Shown: positions 51,850 through 60,639 of the stretch, one piece after another
Position numbering within the stretch: the first letter of the stretch is position 1
Layout: the number at the start of each line of letters is the position of its first letter
DNA from: Anaerolineales bacterium
GTDB lineage: Bacteria; Chloroflexota; Anaerolineae; Anaerolineales; Villigracilaceae
Assembly (NCBI GenBank): GCA_020634885.1
Contig: JACKAW010000001.1
Location: forward strand, 310,001 to 374,000
DNA length: 64,000 nt
Direction: 5' to 3'
Translations under genes and position numbers: made by a program
The notes under the pieces: generated by a model
Told to the model about the DNA's origin: nothing
Database searches by the model: none
What the model saw: the letters and a program-made list of their open reading frames with translations, nothing else

Positions 51850-52392
51850 ATGACAAAACCGAAAATTTCTTCTGATTGGATGTGTGGCTGCGCAGGCTGC
51901 CATATGTCATTGCTCGATATGGACGAGCGCATTTTGAAGATCGTTGAGCTGGCAGATTTACGCGCTACGCCCATCACAGACTTGAAAGAACCCGATGCCA
52001 GCGGCGTGGACGTGGGCGTACTGGAAGGCGGAATCAATAACACAGCGAACGAAGAAGTGGCACACAAGATGCGCGAACGCTCGAAAATTTTGGTGGCACT
52101 TGGTGATTGCGCTGTGTTCGGCGGCGTGCCTGCGCTGAGAAACTTCTGCGGCGTGGAAGCCGCTTTGCGCCGTGCTTATGTTGAAGCCGAAAGCAATGAA
52201 GAAGGCAGTCAAATTCCTAACGACCCCGAATTGGCGACCATGACGCAGACACGGGCTGTGCATGAAGTGGTGTCCGTCGATTACAACGTGCCCGGCTGCC
52301 CGCCCGACCCCGATGTGATCTTTTATGTGCTTTCAGAACTGGCGCAGGGGCGCAAGCCGGAACTGAAAGATGAGTTGTTGCATTGGCATTAG
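51850..52392 (+). CDS. hoxY: [NiFe]-hydrogenase small subunit (HoxY-like)
   Basis: 180 residues, short for a hydrogenase small subunit, matching group 3 HoxY. Cys ligands of the proximal [4Fe-4S] are in C-G-C-A-G-C-H (about 12-17), G-D-C-A-V-F-G-G (about 93) and V-P-G-C-P-P-D (about 147). The second of two adjacent ATGs (51850) has the better ribosome spacing (GAGG five bases before). Confidence 0.94.
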   Translation: MTKPKISSDWMCGCAGCHMSLLDMDERILKIVELADLRATPITDLKEPDASGVDVGVLEGGINNTANEEVAHKMRERSKILVALGDCAVFGGVPALRNFCGVEAALRRAYVEAESNEEGSQIPNDPELATMTQTRAVHEVVSVDYNVPGCPPDPDVIFYVLSELAQGRKPELKDELLHWH

Positions 52393-52404
52393 AAATAGTA
52401 AATA

Positions 52405-52424
52405 GAGATTGGTAATTGGTAATT
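52405..52424. repeat. GGTAATT-type repeat, second copy
   Basis: Identical 20-base unit to 27695-27714, again just after a stop codon and just before a Shine-Dalgarno (TTGAGGAG). No inverted partner here. Confidence 0.75.
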
Positions 52425-52436
52425 GAGGAGCGATTT

Positions 52437-53864
52437 ATGACAACACAAAAAATTACGATTGAGCCCGTCACCCGTATTGAAGGTCATGCCAAGGTGACGA
52501 TCCACATGAAGGACGACAATACCGTTGACCATGCGTACATGCACGTCAACGAGTTTCGCGGGTTTGAGAAATTCTGCGAAGGGCGGCTGTATTTTGAAAT
52601 GCCGCAGATTACGCCGCGAATTTGCGGCATCTGCCCGGTGAGCCATCATCTCGCGGCGGCAAAAGCCAGCGATGCGTTGACGGGGCAAACCCCTCCGCGC
52701 CCGGCGAACTTATTGCGCGAACTGATGCACATGGGGCAGGTCATTCAAAGCCACGGAATGCATTTCTTTGAACTGGCAGGACCCGATCTGTTGCTTGGTT
52801 TCGATGCTTCACCAGAAATTCGCAGTGTGGTGGGTTTAATCGGCGCGAACCCTGAATTGACCGTCAAAGCTGTGCAGTTGCGTAAGTTTGGTCAAGAGAT
52901 CATCAAGACTCTTGGCGGGCGAAAATTACACCCCATCTTTGCGGTGCCGGGTGGCGTGAATAAGGCGTTGACCATGCCGGAACGCGACTCTATTTTGCAA
53001 GGCGTAGACACTGCTGTTGAAACGTTGCAGCTGGGCATCCAGATCATGAAAGACTGGGCGGAAAAGAATATGGAAGACATCAACAAGTTCGCCGTCTTCC
53101 CCACTGGTTATTTCGGTCTGACCACGCCTGAAAACGGACTTGAGTTATATGATGGCGACATCCGCCTCATCAGCCGCGAAGGTAAGCCGCTGGAAAAATT
53201 CCCGGTTGCGAATTACTTGGATCACATCGCCGAACACGTCGAGCCGTGGTCGTATCTCAAATTCCCGTATTACAAAAAGCTGGGCTACCCGGGCGGCGTG
53301 TATCGCGTCGGTCCACTGGGACGCTTGAACCTCGCCGAGAAGATCGATACTCCGCTGGCAAATGAAGAGCTTAAGGCGTTCAAGCAACTCAACAATGGCA
53401 AGATGGTTGAGAACACGTTGTACTATCACTACGCCCGTCTCATCGAAGCCTTGTTCGCGGCAGAACGCGCTCGTGTCCTTTGTGAAGATAAAGACATCAC
53501 CAGCACCGATATCCTCAACACCCGCAAGAATTACACGGGTCATGGTGTGGGCGTGCTTGAAGCTCCGCGCGGAACGCTTATCCACGATTACACTGCGGAT
53601 GAGAACGGCAAACTACTCAAAGTGAATCTGATCGTCTCAACCGGTCACAACAACTGGGCAATGACCAACGCTGTAGATAGTGTCGCCAAGACCTATGTCA
53701 AGGGACCGGATATCCACGAAGGAATGCTCAACCGCGTCGAAGCCGCCATCCGCGCGTATGACCCGTGCCTATCCTGCTCCACTCATGCCGTCGGGCAGAT
53801 GCCCATCCAAGTTGACTTTATTGCCCCAGACGGTACAATGATTAAGACACTGAAACGCGATTAA
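52437..53864 (+). CDS. hoxH: [NiFe]-hydrogenase large subunit (HoxH-like, group 3d type)
   Basis: 475 residues. Ni-Fe ligands: C-G-I-C-P-V-S-H-H (Cys about 62 and 65) and D-P-C-L-S-C-S-T-H (Cys about 444 and 447). E-P-V-T-R-I-E-G-H starts the fold. About 25 residues follow the terminal His; these are removed by a maturation protease, matching hoxW downstream. The sequence resembles soluble bidirectional hydrogenases (group 3). ATG at 52437 has GAGGAG. Confidence 0.96.
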   Translation: MTTQKITIEPVTRIEGHAKVTIHMKDDNTVDHAYMHVNEFRGFEKFCEGRLYFEMPQITPRICGICPVSHHLAAAKASDALTGQTPPRPANLLRELMHMGQVIQSHGMHFFELAGPDLLLGFDASPEIRSVVGLIGANPELTVKAVQLRKFGQEIIKTLGGRKLHPIFAVPGGVNKALTMPERDSILQGVDTAVETLQLGIQIMKDWAEKNMEDINKFAVFPTGYFGLTTPENGLELYDGDIRLISREGKPLEKFPVANYLDHIAEHVEPWSYLKFPYYKKLGYPGGVYRVGPLGRLNLAEKIDTPLANEELKAFKQLNNGKMVENTLYYHYARLIEALFAAERARVLCEDKDITSTDILNTRKNYTGHGVGVLEAPRGTLIHDYTADENGKLLKVNLIVSTGHNNWAMTNAVDSVAKTYVKGPDIHEGMLNRVEAAIRAYDPCLSCSTHAVGQMPIQVDFIAPDGTMIKTLKRD

Positions 53865-53917
53865 GTTTTAGAGTGTTGTCGTTCATCGTTCCTTGAAAGA
53901 AAAAGAAGGAGTTCATT

Positions 53918-54364
53918 ATGACGACCGTACGCAAGATCATCGAAAGCAAAGCCCGCACCGAGGTCTTTACTGTGCCGATTACAGCCATGGTACTAGATGC
54001 CCTCAAAGTGATGGATGAGGCAAATGTAGGCGCGGTACTAGTGACTGAAAACGATAAAGTCGTTGGCATATTTACCGAGCGAGATTACGCCCGACGCGGC
54101 GAGCTAAAAGGCAAACTCGCCAGCGAAACAACTGTCCAAGAACTCATGAGCAAAGATATTGTCATGGTCAAACCGGAGACTCTGCTTACTGAATGCGCAG
54201 ATATGATGTACCAACACCATGTGCGGCACCTGCCTATTATGGAAAAGGGAAAAGTCGCAGGCATTGTTTCCATCCGCAGACTGGCAGAAGCCCTGCTGGC
54301 TGAAGATAAAGGGACAATCGCCAAACTTGAAAATTACATCCTCGGCACTGGGTATGGAGAATAA
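53918..54364 (+). CDS. CBS-pair protein, first copy
   Basis: 148 residues, two CBS domains (D-A-L-K-V-M-D-E-A, V-G-I-F-T-E-R-D-Y, V-R-H-L-P-I-M). Probably binds adenosine nucleotides or SAM. Close paralogue at 55043. Shine-Dalgarno AAGGAG. Follows hoxH in the same unit, suggesting control or coupling to hydrogenase (inference). Confidence 0.9.
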   Translation: MTTVRKIIESKARTEVFTVPITAMVLDALKVMDEANVGAVLVTENDKVVGIFTERDYARRGELKGKLASETTVQELMSKDIVMVKPETLLTECADMMYQHHVRHLPIMEKGKVAGIVSIRRLAEALLAEDKGTIAKLENYILGTGYGE

Positions 54365-54400
54365 ACCGCATAAGTTCTGTAAAAATTTTTTAGAGGTTGA

Positions 54401-54907
54401 ATGAAAAATATTTTATTGCTTGGGTATGGAAATCCTGACCGGGAAGATGATGGGGTCGCCTGGCATATTCTTCATGCGTTGGCAGTCAAAATGGGATTGT
54501 CTGCCCCCAATTCCTACGAGGATGATTTCCCTCAAACTCCACGGGTAGATTTCGCTTTCCACCTGCAACTGACTCCTGAGATGGCGGAAGATATCGCGCA
54601 GTATGAACACGTCTGTTTTGTAGATGCGCACACGGGCAATATTCCTGAAGACGTGCGTATCATTGACGTAGAAAGCGATTTTCAAAAGTCGCCGTTCACG
54701 CATCACCTCACGGCACAGTCGTTGATGTCGATTTGCGAGACGATCTATCATCGTAAGCCGGACGCGGCTTTGCTCTCAGTGCGCGGATATCAATTCCTGT
54801 TCTCGCGCGTCCTCTCCGCGCCGACGGCTGCTCTTGTGCCCGAGGCAGTGAACTTCGCCTGGGCGTGGATGAATGCCCGAGAACCGCTGAAACAGGCTGG
54901 AGATTAA
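54401..54907 (+). CDS. hoxW: Hydrogenase maturation protease
   Basis: 168 residues. G-Y-G-N-P-D-R-E-D-D-G-V (8-19), L-Q-L-T-P-E-M-A-E-D (about 57-66), F-V-D-A-H (about 73) and H-H near 104 are marks of the HyaD/HycI peptidases, which use the Ni site to check and cut the large-subunit C-terminus. Slightly long for the family. Likely substrate is the HoxH just upstream. Confidence 0.9.
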   Translation: MKNILLLGYGNPDREDDGVAWHILHALAVKMGLSAPNSYEDDFPQTPRVDFAFHLQLTPEMAEDIAQYEHVCFVDAHTGNIPEDVRIIDVESDFQKSPFTHHLTAQSLMSICETIYHRKPDAALLSVRGYQFLFSRVLSAPTAALVPEAVNFAWAWMNAREPLKQAGD

Positions 54908-55042
54908 GAAAGAGGCGGAAGCAAGGTTTGCGGACGAAGGTGAAATCAATCAGATGACAAACGTCACGCGAGATGAGGAAGTTCTCCGTGTGACGTTTTG
55001 AAATGCCTATGATAAAAACGATAGCATAAGGAGACGAAAATC

Positions 55043-55489
55043 ATGACCACTGTCCGAAAACTTCTGGAAGCTAAAGAATTTGCAACAAACTATTCCGTAG
55101 AAACCTCACAAACCATTCTGGATGCCCTCAAGGTGATGGCAGAGGCGCATATTGGAGCGGTGCTTGTTACCGAAAAAGGCAAGATCGTGGGTATTTACAC
55201 CGAACGCGATTATCTGTACAAAGGCGAGGTGCTGGGACGGGTTGCCAAGGATACACTGGTCAAAGACGTGATGACCCCAAAAATGATCAATGTTACGCTT
55301 GATACTACAGTGGAACAGTGCATGGGTTTGATGAAGCAGTACAAAATTCGCCACCTGCCCATCGTGGAAGGTGAGCATTTTGTGGGTCTGGTCTCAATGC
55401 GCGATGTAATGCTGGCTGCCTTGGAGATCAAAGAGAGCGAGATCCGCGGGTTGGAGAATTACATCATGGGGTCGGGTTTCCAATCATAG
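55043..55489 (+). CDS. CBS-pair protein, second copy
   Basis: 148 residues, same length and plan as the protein at 53918 (M-T-T-V-R-K start, I-R-H-L-P-I-V, E-N-Y-I-M-G-S-G end), so a tandem duplicate that has diverged. Shine-Dalgarno AAGGAG. A stem-loop (54959-54998) precedes it. Last or next-to-last gene of the hydrogenase string. Confidence 0.9.
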   Translation: MTTVRKLLEAKEFATNYSVETSQTILDALKVMAEAHIGAVLVTEKGKIVGIYTERDYLYKGEVLGRVAKDTLVKDVMTPKMINVTLDTTVEQCMGLMKQYKIRHLPIVEGEHFVGLVSMRDVMLAALEIKESEIRGLENYIMGSGFQS

Positions 55490-55508
55490 GTATTTTTAAA
55501 ATTGTTTA

Positions 55509-55541
55509 AAGAGGCGTGTAAACGCCTCTTCTTTTTATTTT
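55509..55541 (+). terminator. Terminator of the hydrogenase operon
   Basis: AAGAGGCGT/ACGCCTCTT stem with a 4-base loop and a T-rich tail, 20 bases after the second CBS stop. Confidence 0.88.
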
Positions 55542-55567
55542 ACACATCAGACAGGAAAGGCAAAACG

Positions 55568-55924
55568 ATGCCGAATGAATCTGTTTTTTCCGACACAATT
55601 ATTTTGATCACAAGAGAAGGCATGGGGTCTGCTGATCTACCGTTGCAGCATAAACTTCTGGATACTTATTTAAAACTTTTGATCGAAAACGATTCGCTGC
55701 CAGCCATTATTTGTTTTTACACAGATGGAGTTAAGCTTGTGGTTGAGGGTTCTCCATTCATAGAGCGTCTCTCGCAAATCGAGCAAAAAGGTGTTCGTCT
55801 TATTATTTGCTCAACCTGCCTCAGTCATTTTGGGCTTTCAGAAAAAGTACGAGTTGGGGTTGTCGGCGGAATGTCAGATATTCTTGAAGCTCAGGTAAAA
55901 GCAAGTAAAGTTATTACTCTTTAA
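55568..55924 (+). CDS. YedF/DsrE-like protein (C-terminal YedF domain)
   Basis: 118 residues. The pattern T-I-I-L-I-T-R-E-G-M-G-S-A-D, I-I-C-F-Y-T-D-G-V-K-L and L-I-I-C-S-T-C-L-S-H-F-G-L matches the C-terminal domain of YedF, tied to selenium/sulfur metabolism. The N-terminal TusA-like half of YedF is missing. ATG at 55568 follows AAAGG; earlier in-frame starts lie inside the terminator. Confidence 0.78.
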   Translation: MPNESVFSDTIILITREGMGSADLPLQHKLLDTYLKLLIENDSLPAIICFYTDGVKLVVEGSPFIERLSQIEQKGVRLIICSTCLSHFGLSEKVRVGVVGGMSDILEAQVKASKVITL

Positions 55925-55972
55925 GAAAGAAATTTCATTTAGCGCAAACATATGCAAGGAAAAATGCGGCTT

Positions 55973-56503
55973 ATGAAACGGTTACTCCCTGATGCCTTTG
56001 TATTGATATTCCTGGCTTTGTGGGCAGTCGCGCTTGGCGGCTGTCTCTCAAAACCTGCCGCCACTCCCCCGTCAGATTTTTTTATTGTTCTTGATGCCCG
56101 TTCCGAAGACCGCGCCACAAATATCAACCTCCGTATTGATTCTCAGGGGGACGGGCAATTTGAGCGTTATGACACAGGCGGGACCATCCTATACGATGAA
56201 AACAATATGGTTATGTATGATCAAGCCCAGGTAGTAGACAAAGGTACATTTCAATTGAGCGCAGAGCAGCTACGTTCGCTTTGGAATACGATCAATTCAA
56301 ATGGTTTTTTTCAACTTGAGGATGATTACCGTATGTCCATTGGCTACTCGTACGCTTTTATTAGCATTGAAGCGAATGGACAAAAACACATAGTAGATAA
56401 TATTGGCATGGAAGTAACAGAAGTCAGGGCAATTGTTAAGAGTGTAAATTCCATGCTGCCTGCAAATATTAAGATTATTTATGGAGAGGGTTATATCTGG
56501 TAG
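55973..56503 (+). CDS. Putative lipoprotein, unknown function
   Basis: About 176 residues. Signal peptide R-L-L-P-D-A-F-V-L-I-F-L-A-L with lipobox L-G-G-C near residue 27, then a beta-rich domain (S-D-F-F-I-V-L-D-A-R, R-Y-D-T-G-G). Starts at 55952, 55964 or 55973 are all possible; AAGGA lies close to 55964. Family not recognised. Confidence 0.65.
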   Translation: MKRLLPDAFVLIFLALWAVALGGCLSKPAATPPSDFFIVLDARSEDRATNINLRIDSQGDGQFERYDTGGTILYDENNMVMYDQAQVVDKGTFQLSAEQLRSLWNTINSNGFFQLEDDYRMSIGYSYAFISIEANGQKHIVDNIGMEVTEVRAIVKSVNSMLPANIKIIYGEGYIW

Positions 56504-56565
56504 TTCAAAAAAGCGTCGTTAGCATACGCAGGTAATGTAACGTGAATAATCGATAACAATTTTTG

Positions 56566-56655
56566 ACCACAGATAAACACAGATAAACAGGATTAGAGAT
56601 TGTTTTAGAACAAATCCATTTTCTAACTCTGTGTCAATCTACGTTCATCTGTGGT
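56566..56655. repeat. Imperfect inverted repeat with CCACAGAT ends
   Basis: ACCACAGAT (56566-56574) and ATCTGTGGT (56647-56655) bound a 90-base element with further degenerate CACAGATAAAC units on the left and TCTGTG on the right. Resembles dispersed short repeats seen in many environmental genomes. No gene. Confidence 0.7.
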
Positions 56656-56744
56656 GAATTTCGACAAGATTTCTTTTCCATTACTGAATTTAATTTATGC
56701 AAATTACTTGCCACAAGGTTTAAAAAACATTAATGTAAACATCC

Positions 56745-56772
56745 TTGACGTCTGAAAAAAAAGGCGTAAAAT
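56745..56772 (+). promoter_or_regulatory. Promoter of the GntR regulator gene
   Basis: TTGACG (56745-56750) and TAAAAT (56767-56772), 16-base spacing, transcription start near 56779, inside the operator. Confidence 0.7.
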
Positions 56773-56797
56773 TTGATTAATCAGATTAATCAAATTT
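56769..56797. promoter_or_regulatory. Operator palindrome at the start of the GntR gene
   Basis: A perfect 29-base palindrome (14-base arms, one central base) ending at the base before the ATG. Each half contains GATTAATC, which is itself palindromic, so the site is two GATTAATC units one base apart. Overlap with the -10 and start predicts autorepression. Confidence 0.8.
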
Positions 56798-57469
56798 ATG
56801 TTAAGAGAACGCATTTCCCCCAACATATCTGAATTTTTACGTTATCTAGCTTCACATCCCGAAGTAGATGACAAACTCCCCTCTTTAAACGAACTTAGCC
56901 GCGAATTAAATATCAGTTTGTCGTCTTTGCGAGAACAACTCGAAGTGGCTCGTGCGCTTGGGTTCGTAGAGGTCCGCCCAAAAACAGGGACGAGGCGTCT
57001 ATCGTATTCGTTCACGCCCGCCATTCGTCAAAGCCTTGGGTATGCCATTGCGCTGAACGATGAGCATTTTCGGAAATTTGCTGAAATGCGAAATCATATT
57101 GAAGCTGCGTACTGGTACGAAGCAGTAAAGCTCCTGAACGAAGAAGATATTGTTGAACTCAACGCCATTATTACACGCGCATGGGAGAAACTTGAGGGTA
57201 CACCTGTTCAAGTTCCCCATGAAGAACATCGAAAATTACATTTAGCCATTTATAGAAAACTTGATAATCCTTTTGTCATTGGAGTACTGGAAGCCTATTG
57301 GGAAGCATACGAAGCCGTGGGGTTGAACGTTTTTGCCGGTGGGTATGAATACCTGAAGGAAGTATGGGCGTATCACCAGTCTATGGTCGAATCTATAAGC
57401 AGCGGTAAGTTTGAAGCCGGTTATGAAGCGCTTGTGCGTCATACCGACCTTTTATATCATCGTCCGTAA
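56798..57469 (+). CDS. GntR/FadR-family transcriptional regulator
   Basis: 223 residues. N-terminal winged helix with L-P-S-L-N-E-L-S-R-E-L-N-I-S-L-S-S-L-R-E (about 28-47) and G-F-V-E-V-R-P-K-T-G-T (about 54); C-terminal all-helical FCD-type sensing domain (E-M-R-N-H-I-E-A near 94, H-R-K-L-H near 149, H near 192). Lies 44 bases upstream of korA in the same direction and likely controls it and itself. The effector is probably an organic acid. Confidence 0.9.
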   Translation: MLRERISPNISEFLRYLASHPEVDDKLPSLNELSRELNISLSSLREQLEVARALGFVEVRPKTGTRRLSYSFTPAIRQSLGYAIALNDEHFRKFAEMRNHIEAAYWYEAVKLLNEEDIVELNAIITRAWEKLEGTPVQVPHEEHRKLHLAIYRKLDNPFVIGVLEAYWEAYEAVGLNVFAGGYEYLKEVWAYHQSMVESISSGKFEAGYEALVRHTDLLYHRP

Positions 57470-57513
57470 GTTCAAATATCGTCTCATTGAGACGGAAAAA
57501 CTAGAGGAGTTCC

Positions 57514-59484
57514 ATGAACAAGATAGTGAACGATTTTTCGATCACTGTTGGCACCAAGAACGGCTCCGGCAGTTCCACCGCCAACAATACCATTCTACGA
57601 TCCATTTTCAAAATGGGCGTGCCGGTTTCAGGCAAGAACCTGTTTCCATCCAACATTCAAGGTCTGCCTACCTGGTATACGATCCGTGCCAATAAGGACG
57701 GCTTTATTGCACGAAAAGAAGCCAATGACATCGTGATTGCACTCAACCCAGACTCATTCACGAAGGACTTGGCATCTGTTGCGCCGGGCGGGGCGTTTTT
57801 CTACGCCGACCATATCCGCCAGCCCATCACCCGCGAGGATATTTCCGCTTACCCCATGCCGATCAAATCCATCGTCAAAGATGACCCGAATATCCCAACT
57901 GATTATCGCGATCTGGTTGGCAACATGGTATACGTGGGTATTCTGGCTCAAATGATCGGAATCGACCTCGATGTGATCCGCTCTGCGTTGGAATTTCATT
58001 TCAAGGGCAAGCAAAAGCCCATTGATATGAACTTCAATGCGTTGAAGAACGGCGCGGCTTGGGCGGCTGAAAACCTTGAAAAGAAAGACCCCTACTACAT
58101 TGAGCGCATGAATAAAACTGACGGGATGATCATGGCAGATGGCAATACTGCGGCTGCGCTTGGTTCCATTTTTGGCGGCGTTCAATTCGCAGGATGGTAT
58201 CCCATCACTCCTGCCACCTCGCTCGCTGAAGCATTAAACGATTATTTACCCATCCTTCGCAAACGAGAAGACGGCAAGCACACCTACGCTGTTGTGCAGG
58301 CAGAAGATGAACTCGCTGCGCTGGGTATGTGCATTGGTGCGGGCTGGGCGGGCTTGCGCTCCATGACCTCAACTTCTGGTCCTGGCATTTCCTTGATGAC
58401 AGAGTTTGCCGGTCTGGCATATTATGCAGAAGTCCCTGTGGTGATCTGGAACGTTCAGCGCATTGGACCCAGCACAGGCTTACCCACCCGTACATCACAA
58501 GGTGACCTGATCTTCACCTACTACATTGGGCATGGCGATTCTCACTCAGTGATATTCCTGCCCGGCGATGTATTTGAGTGCTTCGAATTCGGCTGGAAAG
58601 CACTGGATGCTGCCGAGCGCCTGCAAACTCCAATCTTCGTAATGAGCGACCTTGATATGGGCATGAATCAATGGATGAGCAAGCCCTTTGAATATCCTGA
58701 TGCTCCCATGGATCGGGGTAAATTCCTTTTTGAAAAGGACCTGGAAGAACTCAAGGGCAATTGGGGGCGCTACCTCGATGTAGACGGCGACGCCATCCCT
58801 TACCGCACATTCCCTGGTAACAAACACCCGCTGAGCGCATACTTCACCCGTGGTACCGGGCACGATGAATACGCCAAATACACGGAAGATTCTGATACCT
58901 ACATCAAGAACATGAACCGCCTTGCGCGCAAGCAGATCACTGCGAAGCAGTACGTCCCCACCCCTATTCTCCACGGCAACAAAAACGCTTCAGTGGGCAT
59001 TATCTCCTACGGTTCCACCGAGAATGCCATCTTTGAAGCCCAGAGCCTGCTTGAAAAAGAAAACGGCATTAAATCTGAAGTTCTGCGCGTACGCGCCATT
59101 CCTTTCACCAAGGAAGTGGACCAATTCATTGAACGCCATGACCAGATTTTCGTAGTCGAAATGAACCGCGATGCACAAATGCTGCAAATCCTTTGTGTTG
59201 AATATCCTCAATATGCCTCAAAATTCAAAGCTGTCACCCACCACGATGGCTTGCCCGCGTCTGCAAAATGGGTACGAGAGGGCATTCTTACCGGATACGA
59301 AAAGAAAAAAGAAAGCGGAAAAACCAAGACAGCGCCTGCCTCGAGGGGTAGAAAAACCGTCAAGAAAGCGGTGACGAAACCCAAGCCCGCTAAGGCGGCG
59401 GTAAAAACATCTGCGAAGAAAGTCAGCAAGAAATCAACCGCCAAATCCAAAACTCAATCCGCCGCAAAATCCAAGCGGAAGTAG
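57514..59484 (+). CDS. korA: 2-oxoacid:acceptor oxidoreductase, alpha subunit (gamma-alpha fusion)
   Basis: 656 residues. Residues ~1-190 are the gamma domain (G-S-G-S-S-T-A-N-N, F-P-S-N-I-Q-G-L-P); ~200-590 the alpha (pyrimidine-binding) domain with Y-P-I-T-P-A-T-S-L-A-E and T-S-G-P-G-I-S-L near 285. With KorB it oxidises a 2-oxoacid with CoA to reduce ferredoxin. The last 60 residues hold 21 Lys and 3 Arg with Ala, Ser and Thr, a histone-H1-like tail not needed for catalysis. Shine-Dalgarno AGAGGAG. Confidence 0.92.
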   Translation: MNKIVNDFSITVGTKNGSGSSTANNTILRSIFKMGVPVSGKNLFPSNIQGLPTWYTIRANKDGFIARKEANDIVIALNPDSFTKDLASVAPGGAFFYADHIRQPITREDISAYPMPIKSIVKDDPNIPTDYRDLVGNMVYVGILAQMIGIDLDVIRSALEFHFKGKQKPIDMNFNALKNGAAWAAENLEKKDPYYIERMNKTDGMIMADGNTAAALGSIFGGVQFAGWYPITPATSLAEALNDYLPILRKREDGKHTYAVVQAEDELAALGMCIGAGWAGLRSMTSTSGPGISLMTEFAGLAYYAEVPVVIWNVQRIGPSTGLPTRTSQGDLIFTYYIGHGDSHSVIFLPGDVFECFEFGWKALDAAERLQTPIFVMSDLDMGMNQWMSKPFEYPDAPMDRGKFLFEKDLEELKGNWGRYLDVDGDAIPYRTFPGNKHPLSAYFTRGTGHDEYAKYTEDSDTYIKNMNRLARKQITAKQYVPTPILHGNKNASVGIISYGSTENAIFEAQSLLEKENGIKSEVLRVRAIPFTKEVDQFIERHDQIFVVEMNRDAQMLQILCVEYPQYASKFKAVTHHDGLPASAKWVREGILTGYEKKKESGKTKTAPASRGRKTVKKAVTKPKPAKAAVKTSAKKVSKKSTAKSKTQSAAKSKRK

Positions 59485-59509
59485 CCCCAGGTAACAGGAG
59501 TAATTAACA

Positions 59510-60565
59510 ATGAGCGAAACTCTTCCCATGGCTGGCGCCCCCACCAATTTAAACAGCGTCGGCTTAAGCAAAAGCGACTATCGCGGAGCCCCCAGCACCC
59601 TGTGCCAGGGCTGCGGACACAACTCGATCTCGAATCAGATCGTTGCAGCAATGTACGAAATGAACGTGTTGCCTGAGGATATTATCAAATTTTCCGGTAT
59701 TGGCTGCTCGTCCAAATCCCCTACATATTTTATGAACCGCAGTTTTGGTTTCAACAGCCTGCACGGACGTATGCCATCCATCGCCACTGGCGCATTATTT
59801 GGTGACGCCCGCATGAAAGGCATTGGCGTCTCCGGCGATGGCGATACCGCCAGTATCGGCATGGGTCAATTCAAACATGCAGTGCGGCGCAATATCAACA
59901 TGGTCTACATTGTAGAGAATAACGGCGTGTATGGACTCACAAAGGGACAATTCTCTGCCACTTCAGAAAAAGGTCTGCGCCTGAAAAAGCAGGGCGAGAA
60001 TCAATACATGCCGATTGATATTTGTATGGAGGCGGTGATCTCAAACGCCACCTTCGTGGCACGTTCATTCGCGGGCAATCCCAAGCAAGTGAAAGAACTT
60101 CTTAAGGCAGCCTACGCCCACAAGGGCATCTCCGTAATCGACATCATCAGCCCGTGCGTAACATTCAACAACCAGGAAAACGCCTACCATTCTTATGCCT
60201 GGGGCAAAGACCACGAAGAACCCCTGCACGAGATTTCCTATATTGCACCCCGCAACGAGATCATTCTCGAAAATGAAATGCAGGAAGGCGAAGTCCGTGA
60301 AGTTGAAATGCACGATGGCTCTGTGGTCGTCCTCAAGAATCTCGAAAAAGGCTACGACCCCACCGACCGTTTACTGGCGCTGAAATCGCTTGAAGAAGCC
60401 CAGCAAAACGCATGGATGCTTACCGGTTTGATCTACGTGGAAACTGAAAAACCGGCATTGACCCAATTGTACAACCTGGTCGACGAACCCTTGAACCGTG
60501 TACCCGCCGAAGACCTGCGCCCTGAACGCTCCATGATCGACAAAGTAAATTCACTGATGTTCTAA
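59510..60565 (+). CDS. korB: 2-oxoacid:acceptor oxidoreductase, beta subunit
   Basis: 351 residues. C-Q-G-C-G-H near 26-31 and the TPP motif G-D-G-D-T near 109 with N-N-G-V-Y-G near 145. Carries thiamine diphosphate and one [4Fe-4S] (Cys in C-Q-G-C, I-G-C-S and C-V). 2-oxoglutarate or broad 2-oxoacid preference is typical. Ends at a strong terminator. Feeds ferredoxin that the hydrogenase cluster could use. Confidence 0.94.
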   Translation: MSETLPMAGAPTNLNSVGLSKSDYRGAPSTLCQGCGHNSISNQIVAAMYEMNVLPEDIIKFSGIGCSSKSPTYFMNRSFGFNSLHGRMPSIATGALFGDARMKGIGVSGDGDTASIGMGQFKHAVRRNINMVYIVENNGVYGLTKGQFSATSEKGLRLKKQGENQYMPIDICMEAVISNATFVARSFAGNPKQVKELLKAAYAHKGISVIDIISPCVTFNNQENAYHSYAWGKDHEEPLHEISYIAPRNEIILENEMQEGEVREVEMHDGSVVVLKNLEKGYDPTDRLLALKSLEEAQQNAWMLTGLIYVETEKPALTQLYNLVDEPLNRVPAEDLRPERSMIDKVNSLMF

Positions 60566-60572
60566 ATTAAAC

Positions 60573-60614
60573 GGCACAAAAAACCCTCTCAAATTTGAGA
60601 GGGTTTTTTGTGCC
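60573..60614. terminator. Terminator after korAB
   Basis: A 42-base perfect palindrome with A6 and T6 tracts: strong intrinsic terminator in either direction. Confidence 0.92.
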
Positions 60615-60625
60615 ATGCCAATGAG

Positions 60626-60631
60626 TATAAT
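60626..60631 (+). promoter_or_regulatory. -10 box (TATAAT) for leaderless arfB
   Basis: Ends 8 bases before the ATG at 60640; no Shine-Dalgarno. Confidence 0.55.
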
Positions 60632-60639
60632 TTTATAAA

